64,000 nucleotides of DNA from Megalopta genalis (lineage: Eukaryota > Arthropoda > Insecta > Hymenoptera > Halictidae), in the NCBI RefSeq assembly GCF_051020955.1, contig NW_027476158.1, positions 558,001 to 622,000 on the forward strand, given 5' to 3'. Positions 39,006 to 52,626 of the stretch are shown here, piece by piece (positions within the stretch are counted from its first letter, which is position 1; each line of letters starts with the position of its first letter). Both the position numbers and the translations under genes were made by a program. Under the pieces are notes generated by a model, which saw nothing but the letters and a program-made list of their open reading frames with translations, searched no databases and was not told the origin of the DNA.

Positions 39006-39956
39006 GTTTAGCTCAAATACTTGTGATATACATGATTTATATTCAACTGCATGCGACACAAACGAGTTAGCTTCAAATCCAAGCGAAACACATGATTTAT
39101 CTTCAAATCAATGCGAGGTAGCAGGCTTATCTTCAAATCCATGCGAATCAAACGATTTAGCTTCAAATACTTGTGATATACATGATTTAGCTTCAACAGC
39201 ATGCGAAACAAACCAGTTAGCTTCAAATCTATGCGAAACACATGATTTAGCTTCAAATCAATGCGAAGTAGAAGGGTTATCTTCGAATCCATGCGAAACA
39301 AATGGTTTAGCTTCAAATACTTGTGATATACATGATTTAGCTTCAACAGCATGCGAAACAAACGAGTTAGCTTCAAATCCAAGCGAAACACATGATTTAT
39401 CTTCAAATCAATGCGAGGTAGAAGGCTTATCTTCAAATCCATGCGAATCAAACGGTTTAGCTTCAAATACTTGTGATATACATGATTTAGCTTCAACTGC
39501 ATGCGAAACAAACGAGCTAGCCTCAAATCCATGAGAAACACGTGATTCAGGATCAAGTCAACGCGAAGTTGAAGGCTTAGCGTCAAATCCATTCGAAACG
39601 CACGATTTAGCTTCACATACTTGTGAATAGAAGTGATAAGGCTTGAAATGCAGGCGAAACAAACGAGTTAGCTTCAAATCCATGCGAAACACATGTTTTA
39701 GCATCAAATCAATGCGAAGTAGGAGGCTTATCTTCAAATCCATACGAAACAATTCGTTTAGCTTCAAATTCCTGTGATATTCATGATTTAACTTCAACTG
39801 CATGTGAAACAAACAAGTTAGCTTAAAATCCAAGCGAAACACATTATTTAGCTTCAAATCAATGCGAAGTAGAAGGCTGAGCTTCAAATCCAAGCGACAC
39901 ACATGATTTATCTTCAAATCAATGCGAAGTAGAAGTCTTAGCTTCAAATCCATGCG
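39006..39956 (+). repeat. Region A-like patch inside region D, within a 960-bp duplication
   Basis: About 39240-39730 matches region A positions 668-1158 (offset 38,572 bp). The match includes the private markers GAGAAACACGTGATTCAGG (39533) and TGTGAATAGAAGTGATAAGG (39622), with a few differences such as ATTCGAAACGCACG near 39590. The patch is flanked by a direct repeat: units around 38761 (CATACGAAACAATTCG) recur at 39721, offset 960 bp. The other D copies lack the patch. Confidence 0.82.
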
Positions 39957-42900
39957 AATCAAACGGTTTAGCTCAAATACTTGTGATATACATGATTTAT
40001 ATTCAACTGCATGCGACACAAACGAGTTAGCTTCAAATCCAAGCGAAACACATGATTTCGCTTCAAATCAATGCGAAGTAGAAGTCTCTTCTTCGAATCC
40101 ATACGGAACAAATGGTTTAGCTCCAAATTCATTCGCAACACATTGTTTAGCACAATATTCTTGCGAAAAAAATAATTCAGCTTCAAATACTTGTGATACA
40201 CACGAATTAGCTTCAAATGCTTGGGAAACAAACGTGTTAGCTTCACATTCAAGCGAAAGAAATGATTCAGCTTCAAATCAGTGCGAAGTGGAAGGCTGAT
40301 CTTCGAATCCATGCGAAACAAGTGGTTTAGATTGAAATACTTGTGATATACATGATTTAGCTTCAACAGCATGTGAAGCAAACGAGATAGCTTCAAATCC
40401 ACGCGAACCACATGAATTGGCTTCAAATTCATTCGAAACACATGGTTTAGCAGAGTGTTCTCGAGAAACAAATGGTTCAGCTTCAAATACTTGTGATATA
40501 CATGATTTAGCTCCAACTGCATGCGAAACAAACGAATTAGCTTCAAATCCAAGCGAAACACATGATTTAGCTTCAAATCAATGCGAAGTAGAAGGCTTAG
40601 CTTCAAATCTATTCGAAACAAATGGTTCAGCTTCAAATACTTGTGATATACATGATTTATATTCAACTGCATGCGACACAAACGAGTTAGCTTCAAATCC
40701 AAGCGAAACAAATGATTTCGCTTCAAATCAATGCGAAGTAGAAGTCTCTTCTTCGAATCCATACGGAACAAATGGTTTAGCTTCAAATTCATTCGCAACA
40801 CATTGTTTAGCACAATATTCTTGCGAAAAAAATAATTCAGCTTCAAATACTTGTGATACACACGAATTAGCTTCAAATGCTTGGGAAACAAACGAGATAG
40901 CTTCAAATCCATGCGAAACACATGACTTGGCTTCAAATTCATTCGAAACACATGGCTTAGCAGAGTGTTCTCGAGAAACAAATGGTTCAGCTTCAAATAC
41001 TTGTGATATACATGATTTAGCTCCAACTGCATGCGAAATAAACGAATTAGCTTCAAATCCAAGCGAAACACATGATTTAGCTTCAAATCAATGCGAAGTA
41101 GAAGGCTTAGCTTCAAATCCAGCGAAACGAATTATTTAGCTTCAAATACTTGCGAATATCACTGATATAGCTTCAAATGCAGGCGAAACAAACGAGTTAG
41201 CTTTAAATCCATGCAAAAGACATGATTTATATTCAAATCAATGCGAAGTAGAAGGCTTAGTTTGAAATCCATGCGAATCAAGTTCTTTAGCTTCAAATAC
41301 TTATGATATACATGATTTAGCTTCAACTGCTTGAGGAGCAAACGAGTGAACTTCAAATCCATTCAAAACACATGATTTAGCTTCAAATCCATGCGAAACT
41401 CATGATTTAGCTTCAAATCAATGCGAAGTAGAAGGCTGATCTTCGAATCCATGCGAATCAAATGGTTTAGCTTCAAACACTTGTGATATACAAGATTTAG
41501 CTTCAACTGCATGCGAAACCAAACAGTTATCTTCAAATGCAAGCGAAACACGTGATTTAACTTCCAATCAATGTGAAGTAGAAGGCTTAGCTTCAAATCT
41601 ATGTGAAACAAATGGTTCAGCTTCAAATACTTGTGATATACATGATTTAGATTCGACTTCATGCAAAACCAACGAGTTAGCTTCAAATCCATGCGAAACA
41701 CATGATTTAGAATCAAATCAATGCGAAGTAGAAGGCTTAGCTTCAAATCCAACGAAACGAATGATTTAGCTTCAAATACTTGCGAATATCACTGATATAG
41801 CTTGAAATGCATGCGAAACAAACTAGTTAGCTTTAAATCCATGCAAAAGACATGATTTACATTCAAATCAATGCGCAGTAGAAGGCTTAGTTTGAAATCC
41901 ATGCGTATCAAGTTCTTTAGCTTCAAATACTTATGATATACATGATTTAGCTTCAACTGCTTGGGAAGCAAACGAGATATCTTCAAATCCATTCAAAACA
42001 CATGATTTAGCTTCAAATCCATGCGTAACTCATGATTTAGCTTCAAATCAATGCGATGTAGAAAGCTCATCTTCGAATCCATGCGAATCGAATGGTTTAG
42101 CTTCAAATACTTGTGATATGCGTGATTTTGCTTCAACTGCATGCAAAACCAACGAGATAGCTTCAAATCCAAGCGAAACACATGATTTAGATTCATATCA
42201 ATGCGAAGTAGAAGGCTTAGCTTCAAATCCAGCGAAACGAATGATTTAGCTTCAAATACGTGCGAATATCTCTGATATAGCTTCAAATGCAAGTGAAACA
42301 AACGAGTTAGCTTTAAATCCATGCAAAAGACATGATTTACCTTCAAATCAATGCAAATTAGGAGACTGATCTTCGAATCCATGCGAAACAAATGGCTCAT
42401 GCTCAAATACTTGTGTTATACATGATTTAGCTTCAACAGTATGCGAAACAAACGACTTAGCTTCAAATCCTAGCGATAGACATGATTTAGCTTCAAATCA
42501 ATGCGAAGAAGAAGGCTTACCTTCGAATCCATGCGAAACAAATGGTTTAGCTTCAAACACTTGTGATATACATGATTTACATTCAACAGCAAGAGAAACA
42601 AACGAGTTAGCTTCAAATCCATGCGAAACACATGATTTAGCTTCAAAACAATGCGAAGTAGAAGCCTTATCTTCGAATCCATGCGAAACAAATCGTTTAG
42701 CTTCAATTATATGTGAAATACATGATTTAGCTTCAAATGCATGCGAAACAAACGTGTTAGCTTCAAATCCATTTAAAACACATGATCTAGCTTCAAATTC
42801 ATTCGAAAGACATGGTTTAGCGTACTATTCATGGGAATCAAATGGTTCAGATTCAAATACTTGTGATATACATGATATAGCTTCAAATGCAGGCGAAACA

Positions 42901-43350
42901 AACGAGTCAGCTTCAAATCCTTTCGAAACACATGATTTAGTATCAAAACAATGCGAAGCAGAAGGCTTAGCGTCAAACCCATGCGAAACGAATGGTTTAG
43001 CTTCAAATACTTGTGATATACATGATTTAGCTTCAACTGCATGTGAAACAAACGAGTTAGCTTAAAATCCAAGCGAAACACATTATTTAGCATCATATCA
43101 ATGCGAAGTAGGAGGCTTATCTTCAAATCCATACGAAACAATTCGTTTAGCTTCAAATTCCTGTGATATTCATGATTTAACTTCAACTGCATGTGAAATA
43201 AACGAGTTAGCTTAAAATCCAAGCGAAACACATTATTTAGCTTCAAATCAATGCGAAGTAGAAGGCTGAGCTTCAAATCCAAGCGACACACATGATTTAT
43301 CTTCAAATCAATGCGAAGTAGAAGTCTTAGCTTCAAATCCATGCGAATCA
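39957..43350 (+). repeat. Region D higher-order repeat, copy 2
   Basis: This matches 36058-39005 as described there. It carries heptamers at 40100 and 40760 and the extra C-type material at about 42060-42510 (CGTGATTTTGC, ATTAGGAGACTGATC, CAAGAGAAAC). A one-base deletion near 39971 (GGTTTAGCTCAAATAC) distinguishes it from copy 1 at 36067 and is shared with 39012 and 43359. Confidence 0.84.
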
Positions 43351-46300
43351 AACGGTTTAGCTCAAATACTTGTGATATACATGATTTATATTCAACTGCA
43401 TGCGACACAAACGAGTTAGCTTCAAATCCAAGCGAAACACATGATTTCGCTTCAAATCAATGCGAAGTAGAAGTCTCTTCTTCGAATCCATACGGAACAA
43501 ATGGTTTAGCTTCAAATTCATTCGCAACACATTGTTTAGCACAATATTCTTGCGAAAAAAATAATTCAGCTTCAAATACTTGTGATACACACGAATTAGC
43601 TTCAAATGCTTGGGAAACAAACGTGTTAGCTTCACATTCAAGCGAAAGAAATGATTCAGCTTCAAATCAGTGCGAAGTGGAAGGCAGATCTTCGAATCCA
43701 TGCGAAATAAGTGGTTTAGATTGAAATACTTGTGATAAACATGATTTAGCTTCAACAGCATGTGAAGCAAACGAGATAGCTTCAAATCCATGCGAAACAC
43801 ATGAGTTGACTTCAAATTCATTCGAAACACATGGTTTAGCAGAGTGTTCTCGAGAAACAAATGGTTCAGCTTCAAATACTTGTGATATACGTGATTTCGC
43901 TCCAACTGCATGCGAAACAAACGAATTAGCTTCAAATCCAAGCGAAACACATGATTTAGCTTCAAATCAATGCGAAGTAGAAGGCTTAGCTTCAAATCTA
44001 TTCGAAAGAAATGGTTCAGCTTCAAATACTTGTGATATACATGATTTATATTCAACTGCATGCGACACAAACGAGTTAGCTTCAAATCCAAGCGAAACAC
44101 ATGATTTCGCTTCAAATCAATGCGAAGTAGAAGTCTCTTCTTCGAATCCATACGGAACAAATGGTTTAGCTTCAAATTCATTCGCAACACATTGTTTAGC
44201 ACAATATTCTTGCGAAAAAAATAATTCAGCTTCAAATACTTGTGATACACACGAATTAGCTTCAAATGCTTGGGAAACAAACGAGATAGCTTCAAATCCA
44301 TGCGAAACACATGAGTTGGCTTCAAATTCATTCGAAACACATGGCTTAGCAGAGTGTTCTCGAGAAACAAATGGTTCAGCTTCAAATACTTGTGATATAC
44401 ATGATTTAGCTCCAACTGCATGCGAAACAAACGAATTAGCTTCAAATCCAAGCGAAACACATGATTTCGCTTCAAATCAATGCGAAGTAGAAGTGTTACC
44501 TTCGAATCCATGCGAAACAAATGGTTTAGCCGCAAATACTTGTGATATACATGATTCAGCATCAACTGCATGCGAAACAAACGAGTTAGCTTCAAATCCA
44601 TGCGAAACACATGATTTAGCTTCAAATCAATGCGAAGAAGAAGGATTATCTTCGAATCCATGCAAAACAAATGGTTTAGCTTCAAGCAAATTGTGATATA
44701 CATGATTTAGCTTCAAGTGCATGCGAAATAACCGAGTTAGCTTCAAATCCATGCGAAACACATGATTTAGGTCCAAATCAATGCGAAGCAGAAGGCTGAT
44801 GTTCGAATACATGCGAAACAAAGGTTTAGCTTCAAATACTTGTGATATACATGATTTAGCTTCAACTGCATGCGAAACAAACGAGTTAGCTTTAAATCCA
44901 TGCAAAAGACATGATTTATATTCAAATCAATGCGAAGTAGAAGGCTTAGTTTGAAATCCATGCGAATCAAGTTCTTTAGCTTCAAATACTTATGATATAC
45001 ATGATTTAGCTTCAACTGCTTGAGGAGCAAACGAGTGAACTTCAAATCCATTCAAAACACATGATTTAGCTTCAAATCCATGCGAAACTCATGATTTAGC
45101 TTCAAATCAATGCGAAGTAGAAGGCTGATCTTCGAATCCATGCGAATCAAATGGTTTAGCTTCAAACACTTGTGATATACATGATTTAGCTTCAACTGCA
45201 TGCGAAACAAACGAGTTAGCTTCAAATCCATGCGCAACACATGATTTAGCTTCAAATCAATGCAAAGTAGAAGGGTTATCTTCGAATCCATGCGAAACAA
45301 ATGGTTTAGCTTCAAACACTTGTGATATACATGATTTAGCTTCAACTGCATGCGAAACAAACGAGTTAGCTTCAAAAACCATGCGAAACACATGATATAG
45401 CTTCAAATCGATGCGAAGTAGAAGGCTTATCTACGAATCCATGCGAAACAAATGGTTTAGCTGCAAATACTTGTGATATACATGATTCAGCATCAACTGC
45501 ATGCGAAACAAACGAGTTAGCTTCAAATCCATGCGAAACACATGATTTAGCTTCAAATCAATGCGAAGAAGAAGGATTATCTTCGAATCCATGCAAAACA
45601 AATGGTTTAGCTTCAAGCAAATTGTGATATACATGATTTAGCTTCAAGTGCATGAGAAATAACCGAGTTAGCTTCAAATCCATGCGAAACACATGATTTA
45701 GGTCCAAATCAATGCGAAGCAGAAGGCTGATGTTCGAATACATGCGAAACAAAGGTTTAGCTTCAAATACTTGTGATATACTTGATTTATAGTCAAGTGC
45801 ATGCGAAACAAACGAGATAGCTTCAAATCCATGCGAGACATATGATTTAACATCAAATCAATGCGAAGTAGAAAGCATAGCTTCAAATCCATGTGAATAA
45901 AATGGTTTAGCTTCAAATACTTGTGATATACATGATTTAGCTTCAACTGCATGCGAAACAAACGAGTTAGCTTCAAATCCATGCGCAACACATGATTTAG
46001 CTTCAAATCAATGCGAAGTAGAAGGGTTATCTTTGAATCCATGCGAAACAAATGGTTTAGCTTCAAACACTTGTGTTATACATGATTTAGCTTCAACTGC
46101 ATGCGAAACAACGAGTTAGCTTCAAATCCATGCGAAAAACATGATTTAGCTTCAAATCAATGCGAAGAAGAAGGCATAGCTTCAAATCCATGGGAATCAA
46201 ATGGTTTATCTTCAAATACTTGTGATATGCATTACTTATCTTCAACTGCATGCGAAACAAACGAGTTAGCTTCAAATCCATGCGAAACACATGATTATCT

Positions 46301-48414
46301 TCAAATCAATGCGAAGAAGAGGGGTGATCTTCGAATCCATGCTAATCAAATGGTTTAGCTTCAAACACTTGTGATATACATGATTTAGCTTCAACTGCTT
46401 GCGAAACAACGAGTTAGCTTTAAATCCATGCGAAACACATGATTTAACTCCAAATCAATGCGAAGTAGATGGCTTTGCTTCAAATCCATGCGAAACACAT
46501 GATTTAGCTTCAAATCAATGCGAAGTAGAAGAGCTATCTTCGAATCCATGCGAAACAAATGATTTAGCTTCAAACACTTGTGATATACATGATTTAGCTT
46601 CAACTGCATGCGAAACAAACGAGTTAGCTTCAAATCCATGCGCAACACATGATTTAGCTTCAAATCAATGCGAAGTAGAAGGGTTATCTTTGAATCCATG
46701 CGAAACAAATGGTTTAGCATCAAACACTTGTGTTATACATGATTTAGCTTCAACTGCATGCGAAACAACGAGTTAGCTTTAAATCCATGCGAAACACATG
46801 ATTTAGCTCCAAATCAATGCGAAGTAGAAGGCATAGCTTCAAATCCATGGGAATAAAATGGTTTATCTTCAAATACTTGTGGTATGCATGACTTATCTTC
46901 AACTGCATGCGAAATAAACGAGTTAGCTTCAAATCCATGCGAAAAACATGATTTAGGTCCAAATCAATGCGAAGCAGAATGCTGATGTTCGAATCCATGC
47001 GAAACAAAGGTTTAGCTTCAAATACTTGTGATATACTTGATTTATATTCAAGTGCATGCGAAACAAACGAGATAGCTTCAAATCCATGCGAGACATATGA
47101 TTTAACATCAAATCAATGCGAAGTAGAAGGCATAGCTTCAAATGCATGGGAATAAAATGGTTCAGCTTCAAATACTTGCGATATACATGATTTAGCTTCA
47201 ACTGCATGCGAAACAACGAGTTAGCTTTAAATCCATGCGAAACATATGATTTAACATCAAATCAATGCGAAGCAGAAGGCTGATGTTCGAATCCATGCGA
47301 AACAAATGGTTTAGCTTCAAATACTTGTGATATACATGATTTAGCTTCAACTGCATGCGAAACAAACGAGTTAGCTTCAAATCCTTGCGAAACACATGAT
47401 TATCTTCAAATCAATACGAAGAAGAGTGGTGATCTTCGAATCCATGTTAATCAAATGGTCCATATTCAAATACTTGTGATATACATGATTTAGCTTCAAC
47501 AGCATGCGAAACAAACGAGTTAGCTGTAAATCCATGCGAAACACATGATTTAGCTCCAAATCAATGCGAAGTAGAAGGCATAGCTACAAATCCATGGGAA
47601 TCAAATGGTTTAGCTTCAAACACTTGTGATATACATGATTTACATTCAACAGCAAGAGAAACAAACGAGTTAGCTTCAAATCCATGCGAAACACATGATT
47701 TAGCTTCAAATCAATGCGAAGTAGAAGGGTTATCTTCGAATCCATGCGAAACAAATGGATTAGCTTCAAATACTTGTGATATACATGATTTAGCTTCAAC
47801 AGCATGCGAAACAAACGAGTTAGCTTCAAATCCATGCGAAACACATGATTTAGCTTCAAAACAATGCGAAGTAGAAGCCTTATCTTCGAATCCATGCGAA
47901 ACAAATCGTTTAGCTTCAATTATATGTGAAATACATGATTTAGCTTCAAATGCATGCGAAACAAACGTGTTAGCTTCAAATCCATTTAAAACACATGATC
48001 TAGCTTCAAATTCATTCGAAAGACATGGTTTAGCGTACTATTCATGGGAATCAAATGGTTCAGATTCAAATACTTGTGATATACATGATATAGCTTCAAA
48101 TGCAGGCGAAACAAACGAGTCAGCTTCAAATCCTTTCGAAACACATGATTTAGTATCAAAACAATGCGAAGCAGAAGGCTTAGCATCAAATCCATGCGAA
48201 ACGAATGGTTTAGCTTCAAATACTTGTGATATACATGATTTAGCTTCAACTGCATGTGAAACAAACGAGATAGCTTCAAATCCACGCGAACCACATTATT
48301 TAGCTTCAAATCAATGCGAAGTAGAAGGCTGAGCTTCAAATCCAAGCGACACACATGATTTATCTTCAAATCAATGCGAAGTAGATGGCTTAGCTTCAAA
48401 TCCATGCGAATCAA
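43351..48414 (+). repeat. 5,064-bp D/E higher-order repeat, copy 1
   Basis: This block recurs at +5,064 bp. Its left part (to about 44690) is D-type with heptamers at 43489 and 44149. The right part is E-type, beginning where the M1/M2 junction becomes TTCAAGCAAATTGTG (44681), one base longer than normal; that junction recurs at 45613, 49745 and 50678. E-type marks include a 29-bp M3 (GAAACAACGAG, near 46104, 46401, 46763 and 47209), a 29-bp M1 (GAAACAAAGGTTTAG), AGAGGGGTGATC and TTAGGTCCAAATC. The 5,064-bp match with copy 2 continues to about 47640/52704. The rest, 47640-48414, is a C/D-type stretch matching 42570-43350. Confidence 0.85.
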
Positions 48415-51400
48415 ACGGTTTAGCTTCAAATACTTGTGATATACATGATTTATATTTAACTGCATGCGACACAAACGAGTTAGCTTCAAATCCAAGCGAA
48501 ACACATGATTTCGCTTCAAATCAATGCGAAGTAGAAGTCTCTTCTTCGAATCCATACGGAACAAATGATTTAGCATCAAATTCATTCGCAACACATTGTT
48601 TAGCACAATATTCTTGCGAAAAAAATAATTCAGCTTCAAATACTTGTGATACACACGAATTAGCTTCAAATGCTTGGGAAACAAACGTGTTAGCTTCACA
48701 TTCAAGCGAAAGAAATGATTCAGCTTCAAATCAGTGCGAAGTGGAAGGCTGATCTTCGAATCCATGCGAAACAAGTGGTTTAGATTGAAATACTTGTGAT
48801 ATACATGATTTAGCTTCAACAGCATGTGAAGCAAACGAGATAGCTTCAAATCCACGCGAACCACATGAATTGGCTTCAAATTCATTCGAAACACATGGTT
48901 TAGCAGAGTGTTCTCGAGAAACAAATGGTTCAGCTTCAAATACTTGTGATATACATGATTTAGCTCCAACTGCATGCGAAACAAACGAATTAGCTTCAAA
49001 TCCAAGCGAAACACATGATTTAGCTTCAAATCAATGCGAAGTAGAAGGCTTAGCTTCAAATCTATTCGAAAGAAATGGTTCAGCTTCAAATACTTGTGAT
49101 ATACATGATTTATATTCAACTGCATGCGACACAAACGAGTTAGCTTCAAATCCAAGCGAAACACATGATTTCGCTTCAAATCAATGCGAAGTAGAAGTCT
49201 CTTCTTCGAATCCATACGGAACAAATGGTTTAGCTTCAAATTCATTCGCAACACATTGTTTAGCACAATATTCTTGCGAAAAAAATAATTCAGCTTCAAA
49301 TACTTGTGATACACACGAATTAGCTTCAAATGCTTGGGAAACAAACGAGATAGCTTCAAATCCATGCGAAACACATGAGTTGGCTTCAAATTCATTCGAA
49401 ACACATGGCTTAGCAGAGTGTTCTCGAGAAACAAATGGTTCAGCTTCAAATACTTGTGATATACATGATTTAGCTCCAACTGCATGCGAAACAAACGAAT
49501 TAGCTTCAAATCCAAGCGAAACACATGATTTAGCTTCAAATCAATGCGAAGTAGAAGTGTTACCTTCGAATCCATGCGAAACAAATGGTTTAGCCGCAAA
49601 TACTTGTGATATACATGATTCAGCATCAACTGCATGCGAAACAAACGAGTTAGCTTCAAATCCATGCGAAACACATGATTTAGCTTCAAATCAATGCGAA
49701 GAAGAAGGATTATCTTCGAATCCATGCAAAACAAATGGTTTAGCTTCAAGCAAATTGTGATATACATGATTTAGCTTCAAGTGCATGCGAAATAACCGAG
49801 TTAGCTTCAAATCCATGCGAAACACATGATTTAGGTCCAAATCAATGCGAAGCAGAAGGCTGATGTTCGAATACATGCGAAACAAAGGTTTAGCTTCAAA
49901 TACTTGTGATATACATGATTTAGCTTCAACTGCATGCGAAACAAACGAGTTAGCTTTAAATCCATGCAAAAGACATGATTTATATTCAAATCAATGCGAA
50001 GTAGAAGGCTTAGTTTGAAATCCATGCGAATCAAGTTCTTTAGCTTCAAATACTTATGATATACATGATTTAGCTTCAACTGCTTGAGGAGCAAACGAGT
50101 GAACTTCAAATCCATTCAAAACACATGATTTAGCTTCAAATCCATGCGAAACTCATGATTTAGCTTCAAATCAATGCGAAGTAGAAGGCTGATCTTCGAA
50201 TCCATGCGAATCAAATGGTTTAGCTTCAAACACTTGTGATATACATGATTTAGCTTCAACTGCATGCGAAACAAACGAGTTAGCTTCAAATCCATGCGCA
50301 ACACATGATTTAGCTTCAAATCAATGCAAAGTAGAAGGGTTATCTTCGAATCCATGCGAAACAAATGGTTTAGCTTCAAACACTTGTGATATACATGATT
50401 TAGCTTCAACTGCATGCGAAACAAACGAGTTAGCTTCAAAAACCATGCGAAACACATGATATAGCTTCAAATCGATGCGAAGTAGAAGGCTTATCTACGA
50501 ATCCATGCGAAACAAATGGTTTAGCTGCAAATACTTGTGATATACATGATTCAGCATCAACTGCATGCGAAACAAACGAGTTAGCTTCAAATCCATGCGA
50601 AACACATGATTTAGCTTCAAATCAATGCGAAGAAGAAGGATTATCTTCGAATCCATGCAAAACAAATGGTTTAGCATCAAGCAAATTGTGATATACATGA
50701 TTTAGCTTCAAGTGCATGCGAAATAACCGAGTTAGCTTCAAATCCATGCGAAACACATGATTTAGGTCCAAATCAATGCGAAGCAGAAGGCTGATGTTCG
50801 AATACATGCGAAACAAAGGTTTAGCTTCAAATACTTGTGATATACTTGATTTATAGTCAAGTGCATGCGAAACAAACGAGATAGCTTCAAATCCATGCGA
50901 GACATATGATTTAACATCAAATCAATGCGAAGTAGAAAGCATAGCTTCAAATCCATGTGAATAAAATGGTTTAGCTTCAAATACTTGTGATATACATGAT
51001 TTAGCTTCAACTGCATGCGAAACAAACGAGTTAGCTTCAAATCCATGCGCAACACATGATTTAGCTTCAAATCAATGCGAAGTAGAAGGGTTATCTTTGA
51101 ATCCATGCGAAACAAATGGTTTAGCTTCAAACACTTGTGTTATACATGATTTAGCTTCAACTGCATGCGAAACAACGAGTTAGCTTCAAATCCATGCGAA
51201 AAACATGATTTAGCTTCAAATCAATGCGAAGAAGAAGGCATAGCTTCAAATCCATGGGAATCAAATGGTTTATCTTCAAATACTTGTGATATGCATTACT
51301 TATCTTCAACTGCATGCGAAACAAACGAGTTAGCTTCAAATCCATGCGAAACACATGATTATCTTCAAATCAATGCGAAGAAGAGGGGTGATCTTCGAAT

Positions 51401-52626
51401 CCATGCTAATCAAATGGTTTAGCTTCAAACACTTGTGATATACATGATTTAGCTTCAACTGCTTGCGAAACAACGAGTTAGCTTTAAATCCATGCGAAAC
51501 ACATGATTTAACTCCAAATCAATGCGAAGTAGATGGCTTTGCTTCAAATCCATGCGAAACACATGATTTAGCTTCAAATCAATGCGAAGTAGAAGAGCTA
51601 TCTTCGAATCCATGCGAAACAAATGATTTAGCTTCAAACACTTGTGATATACATGATTTAGCTTCAACTGCATGCGAAACAAACGAGTTAGCTTCAAATC
51701 CATGCGCAACACATGATTTAGCTTCAAATCAATGCGAAGTAGAAGGGTTATCTTTGAATCCATGCGAAACAAATGGTTTAGCATCAAACACTTGTGTTAT
51801 ACATGATTTAGCTTCAACTGCATGCGAAACAACGAGTTAGCTTTAAATCCATGCGAAACACATGATTTAGCTCCAAATCAATGCGAAGTAGAAGGCATAG
51901 CTTCAAATCCATGGGAATAAAATGGTTTATCTTCAAATACTTGTGGTATGCATGACTTATCTTCAACTGCATGCGAAATAAACGAGTTAGCTTCAAATCC
52001 ATGCGAAAAACATGATTTAGGTCCAAATCAATGCGAAGCAGAAGGCTGATGTTCGAATCCATGCGAAACAAAGGTTTAGCTTCAAATACTTGTGATATAC
52101 TTGATTTATATTCAAGTGCATGCGAAACAAACGAGATAGCTTCAAATCCATGCGAGACATATGATTTAACATCAAATCAATGCGAAGTAGAAGGCATAGC
52201 TTCAAATGCATGGGAATAAAATGGTTCAGCTTCAAATACTTGCGATATACATGATTTAGCTTCAACTGCATGCGAAACAACGAGTTAGCTTTAAATCCAT
52301 GCGAAACATATGATTTAACATCAAATCAATGCGAAGCAGAAGGCTGATGTTCGAATCCATGCGAAACAAATGGTTTAGCTTCAAATACTTGTGATATACA
52401 TGATTTAGCTTCAACTGCATGCGAAACAAACGAGTTAGCTTCAAATCCTTGCGAAACACATGATTATCTTCAAATCAATACGAAGAAGAGTGGTGATCTT
52501 CGAATCCATGTTAATCAAATGGTCCATATTCAAATACTTGTGATATACATGATTTAGCTTCAACAGCATGCGAAACAAACGAGTTAGCTGTAAATCCATG
52601 CGAAACACATGATTTAGCTGCAAATC
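48415..52626 (+). repeat. 5,064-bp D/E higher-order repeat, copy 2
   Basis: This is the second copy of 43351-47562. It holds heptamers at 48553 and 49213, the E-type transition at 49745, and the 29-bp M3 variants near 51168, 51466, 51827 and 52271. Differences are scattered single bases, for example GCATCAAGCAAA at 50672 against GCTTCAAGCAAA at 45606 and GCTGCAAATC at 52617 against GCTCCAAATC at 47553. Confidence 0.85.
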
